Shown here: piece by piece, positions 61,204-64,000 of the stretch
How the letters are laid out: every line of letters begins with the position of its first letter
Numbering within the stretch: the stretch's first letter is position 1
Program-made: the position numbers and the translations under genes
Notes under the pieces: generated by a model
What the model was told of the DNA's origin: nothing
What the model saw: the letters and a program-made list of their open reading frames with translations, nothing else
Database searches by the model: none
Source of the DNA: Takakia lepidozioides
Taxonomy: Eukaryota > Streptophyta > Takakiopsida > Takakiales > Takakiaceae
Assembly: GCA_030704615.1 (NCBI GenBank)
Contig: CM060732.1
Location: 69,359,053 to 69,423,052 of the forward strand
Reading direction: 5' to 3'
DNA: 64,000 bases

Positions 61204-62191
61204 GTGCGAGGCTTCTATTTCTTGCTTTATTCATACATTTACTTTCCAAATTTTTGACTCCTTGCTTTCTTTATGTTGTTCCCCGTGCACTGTTCTGAAG
61301 TGTGGTTCTCCACTTTGCAGAACATGTCCATTGAGGAAATGGCGGACATGCCATCTTGCAATTTGGTAGAGACTGTGCACAACGCATGGTTGCAACAGTC
61401 TGGGAACGAGGCCGGGATTTGTATGTGACAACAACAGATGATTTGATACGTGCCTTGCAACAACAAACCCGATACCGTGATTTCTTGCGAGGTGGGGTTG
61501 GTGGCAAGGGTCCGGACAAATTGGAGTTGAAGTTGCGTGCTGCAAACAAATCTGGGATCCAAGCAAGATAGCACGGGCGGTGAGCATGTATGCCCAAGGA
61601 ACGTCACTTGTTTCTAGAGTTCCACATCTTGAAGGGGTGGAGAGATTCGGCTCGTGTAAGAGGAAATTGAACACTCCACCTGGTTCGGATTCCGATTTGC
61701 ACAAGGCAGACCGTGATAACTTCTCGAAGCCTTGTGTTCCCCTGCATGACAGATCCATGTCCGGAATCTCCATTCTGGAGGAACCTCCAACACGACGGCA
61801 GGCTCCAACATCAAACAGTGCCACTGAAATGGTGCAGGAGAGAAACAACCCCCTTGATGTGCTTGAGTCCGCATGCCCCGACCACGTTTGGCACATAGAA
61901 CGCACAAGTGCAGGGTCTCGTGTGAAATGTACAGCCACAAGGGCAACTAATTTCGAGAAGTGCACTTCATCTATATCCAGAGGTGGTGCCCGGACTCCTG
62001 CTCCGACTTTCACGGGTTTGATACGTCCATACGGTCAACCAGAAGCCAAGAACCACAAGTTCTGGTTTTGCGCAGATGATTGTGGCAAATGTGTGCATGG
62101 AACTGTGTGTCCTTCCGTGGTGATGAAGCCAGTTCCTCCAACCGTTTGGCCCGTCAAGGTGGGAACACATCTCACAAGTTAGGAGATTGCA

Positions 62192-62752
62192 ATGCTGGAG
62201 GAGGCAGGCTTTTCCCTTGCGAGACAACCCCAACTGCATGCATGTGCTACTACTTATGCGTCCTCTCAGGTCCCTCCGGCAAATCCTCACTTGTGGCCAA
62301 CCAAACGAGATGGAAAGCTCGTTCGGCGTTTCCCTCCAACCACTGAACACTTTGGCAAAGTGGAGTCCGCAAGAATGCTCCAAGCTCGTGTTGCAAGCAC
62401 CACGGAAGTGCCCGATCCAGGATATGGTTGGGTGTACACAATGATCACTTTGACATCTGCTGTTCATGACAGGGCCTACGACATCACGGTTTCCAATTTC
62501 CCCAATTGCACATGTCCTGATTTTGTGAATATTCTATCAACCAGTTTGGGCAAGAGAGGTAAATTCATACCCTGCAAACATTTGTATTTCATATTTTTGA
62601 AGATGATGGTTTGCGATCCCAAACGTGACAACTTCGTTCACCAGGCCACTCTGAGTTTCAACGAGGTCGATACTCTATTGCAGCGGGATACAACACATGG
62701 GTACCATCAACTATGCAATGTGGTATGTGGACGACCATGCTATGAAATGTGA
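62192..62752 (+). CDS. SWIM-domain C-terminal part of the copy 2 transposase
   Basis: A 186-codon frame continuing from GLTSx-EIAMLEEAGF after a stop. YDITVSNFPNCTCPDFVNIL and GKFIPCKHLYFIF give the SWIM C-x-C and C-x-H pairs. The end QATLSFNEVDTLLQRD corresponds to HQPSLSQLEVRAMLKKD in copy 1. Confidence 0.8.
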   Translation: MLEEAGFSLARQPQLHACATTYASSQVPPANPHLWPTKRDGKLVRRFPPTTEHFGKVESARMLQARVASTTEVPDPGYGWVYTMITLTSAVHDRAYDITVSNFPNCTCPDFVNILSTSLGKRGKFIPCKHLYFIFLKMMVCDPKRDNFVHQATLSFNEVDTLLQRDTTHGYHQLCNVVCGRPCYEM

Positions 62753-63304
62753 AATTCAAATCAATTCGTTTGCAACATCGTCGGCGGTGCAATGATATGG
62801 CGTCCCATATCCCTCCATTATGCTTCCAACTATACTGAGTGAGCTTTGAGTGGCAACTTTTAAAAGCACATGCATAATTGCACCGTTCGAAGTCTACATG
62901 TGTTCTTGTCGCTATGCACTGCAATCATCTTTTGAAGATGGTCCTAACTCTCATTGTTATTTGGGGAGGGAGCAAGGTCATCCCGTGGCAGCCTCTATGG
63001 CGCACACTTTGTGAGGATATTTTCTCGTCCTCGTAATTGTAAAAGTGAAACAAACATTTGTAATTGCACAATGTTGGATGCTACAATTGTAGGCCTCATG
63101 GTAGTCTTGATTGTATTCAGCCAAGGATTCCCTGCATTAATCCCACGGTCATAGGACCATCCTCGGTTATAGGCGGCGCATGTTAATGCTGACGTGGCAG
63201 ATGACGGCGCAGTGCCACATCATCATTTGCCACCACATCAGCCTGCTGACATCACGCTCATGCCACGTCACTCCTGCGTGAGCGTATGCTCGCGCGCTCA
63301 CGCG
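62753..63304. other. intergenic, GC-rich low-complexity end
   Basis: This is the 3' flank of the copy 2 transposase. From 63,180 there are repeated GACGTGGC, CCACATCA and CGCTCACG phrases (GCGCGCTCACGCGCTCACGC at 63,291). No gene is seen. Confidence 0.55.
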
Positions 63305-63311
63305 CTCACGC

Positions 63312-63540
63312 GCAAGGCTCACGCCATTGCATCGTCGAAGGCAGGCTGCCAGTACCCTGCGGTGCTTGCAAGCGCTGGTGCGAGTGCAGGCTCGAGTGCG
63401 AGCACGCCATGTTCGAATGTCACAACAGGGCCAGACCGTCCAGCATATCATTAGGCAACATCGTCTTGAGGCCAAACATCATGATTCTGAGGTGACATTT
63501 GCACGTTGCACTAGCGTCAGAATGCTTTGGCATAGCTTCC
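63312..63540 (+). pseudogene. IQ67-domain (IQD, calmodulin-binding) gene fragment
   Basis: The frame RRRQAASTLRCLQALVRVQA, then RVRARHVRMSQQGQTVQ is the IQ67 signature of plant IQD proteins, which bind calmodulin at IQ motifs and often associate with microtubules. It continues QHRLEAKHHDSEVTF and soon becomes ordinary sequence. No start codon or upstream exon is visible; the preceding 60 bases are CGCTCACG repeats. This appears to be one captured or decayed exon. Confidence 0.7.
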
Positions 63541-64000
63541 CAGAGTTTTCCTTAAGGGCCACAGACAATCTACCTTTTGTTCTTTACAGTGAAATGGCTT
63601 GCTACTGCTGCCTTACGAGATCTCCGCTGTTTTTATCCGAAAACAGTAGGGTACAGTTTCGTTCATATTCTCCATTTCAAACGGTACAAAGCAAATTCTA
63701 AGCACTCCCGCTATTAGACTTTCCAACACTGTAGAGATTACGAAACACCGAGGCATGTAGTCTGCATACCGGGACTTCCATCATGAGCGACATATTGTGC
63801 GACAATCAAAGTCCGTGCCTCCCTTCCGCTCGATGGTGCCACTGCTCAAATTCCCTCCCTCTTGCGGCTTTTCTAAGACTCTGATTTCCTTTCTCTTTAA
63901 TGGACTGTACAACACCTGCAGTGAACAATCAACCATCAGAAGCCAACACAGTGTACTGCGGTGCGTTTCTTGCAGGTTCTGAAGGGTGTCCTCTGTACTG
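63541..64000. other. intergenic to window end
   Basis: There are open frames of up to about 60 codons but no recognisable product or repeat. Confidence 0.5.

Larger units (their letters stand above)
59420..62752 (+). pseudogene. MULE-like DDE transposase with SWIM zinc finger, copy 2 (gene level)
   Basis: It is collinear with the minus-strand gene at 16,529-20,063. Order: an acidic Ser-rich region (VELSDSSDDDISE, 59,570); zinc region (NGHPWCRTKTSN, CNGHLRCENLNC, CKFCKLVPSCLALCGARMYY); helical part (LSRLIKQEYERNP); DDE core (MFDHVKRVKDWTTMACHVYD, FMADSA, RERTCLFHWTQSLEKHT); WWFSSGAASLE and WHFRYKQWG; an intron at 61,204-61,320; a GPDKLELKLR linker; then VWPVKVGTHLT and a SWIM finger (CTCPDF, PCKHLYF). 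Stops at 59,750, 60,535, about 60,630 and 60,800, 61,570 and 62,180 make it inactive. It is divergently arranged with methylase-like copy C. Confidence 0.8.

Overview
The window is eukaryotic nuclear DNA, almost certainly from a land plant. The reasons are introns with clean GT/AG borders, Tat/Athila-like Ty3/gypsy elements with a tRNA-type primer-binding site, PLS-type pentatricopeptide (PPR) repeats, fragments of plant gene families (NFD4/nodulin-like, NSN1/nucleostemin-like, IQ67), tRNA-headed SINEs, and hAT- and CACTA-type sequences. The repeat load and the PPR and transposase-like families suggest a large genome such as that of a fern or lycophyte; that is inference. I find no intact single-copy host gene. 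Nearly everything is mobile, duplicated or decayed. A run of 500 N lies at 47,695-48,194.

Layout. 1-3,088 (minus): a decayed Ty3/gypsy element whose polyprotein carries a C5 cytosine DNA methyltransferase ahead of reverse transcriptase. 3,091-3,830 (plus): a gag-only fragment with polypurine tract and LTR. 5,087-14,644 (plus): a nearly complete Tat/Athila-like element (LTR, PBS, leader ORFs, gag, protease-RT-RNase H, integrase, third ORF) cut off before its 3' LTR. 14,753-15,335: 12 tandem hairpins. 16,529-20,063 (minus): a MULE-like transposase pseudogene with a SWIM zinc finger. 21,114-26,734 (plus): a ten-exon gene ending in a DNA-methylase-like domain of N4/N6 type. 20,004-27,066 recurs inverted at 32,725-37,380. 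The spacer holds decayed PPR, NFD4-like and NSN1-like fragments. 38.2-39.4 kb: more hairpin arrays, a SINE and a stress-type promoter. 39.6-42.2 kb (minus): a hAT transposase relic. 42.3-42.9 kb: rearranged gypsy pieces. 43.1-47.7 kb: nested palindromic satellites running into the gap. 48.2-49.8 kb: promoter and kinase-like pseudogene broken by a CACTA-type end. 50.8-52.0 kb (minus): an unknown charged protein. 52.0-54.76 kb (plus): the 3' end of a second element of the 5,087 family. 54.77-58.17 kb (minus) and 59.42-62.75 kb (plus): a second methylase-like/SWIM-transposase pair. 63.3-63.5 kb: an IQ67 fragment.

Main result. Two genes, a MULE-like SWIM transposase and a methylase-like protein, stand head to head about 1 kb apart at two places (16.5-26.7 kb and 54.8-62.8 kb). 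The partner copies are clearly diverged. This looks like a two-gene transposon module. In both copies the first intron of the methylase-like gene is filled with about 12 short palindromes. The palindrome sequence differs between copies (GCCGGC core versus GGTACC core), while position and copy number match. Together with the retrotransposon-borne C5 methyltransferase, the window holds two unrelated mobile systems that have taken up DNA-methylation enzymes.

Limits. Exon borders were placed by eye from splice consensus and by comparing copies. No database search was run, and family names rest on motif recognition.
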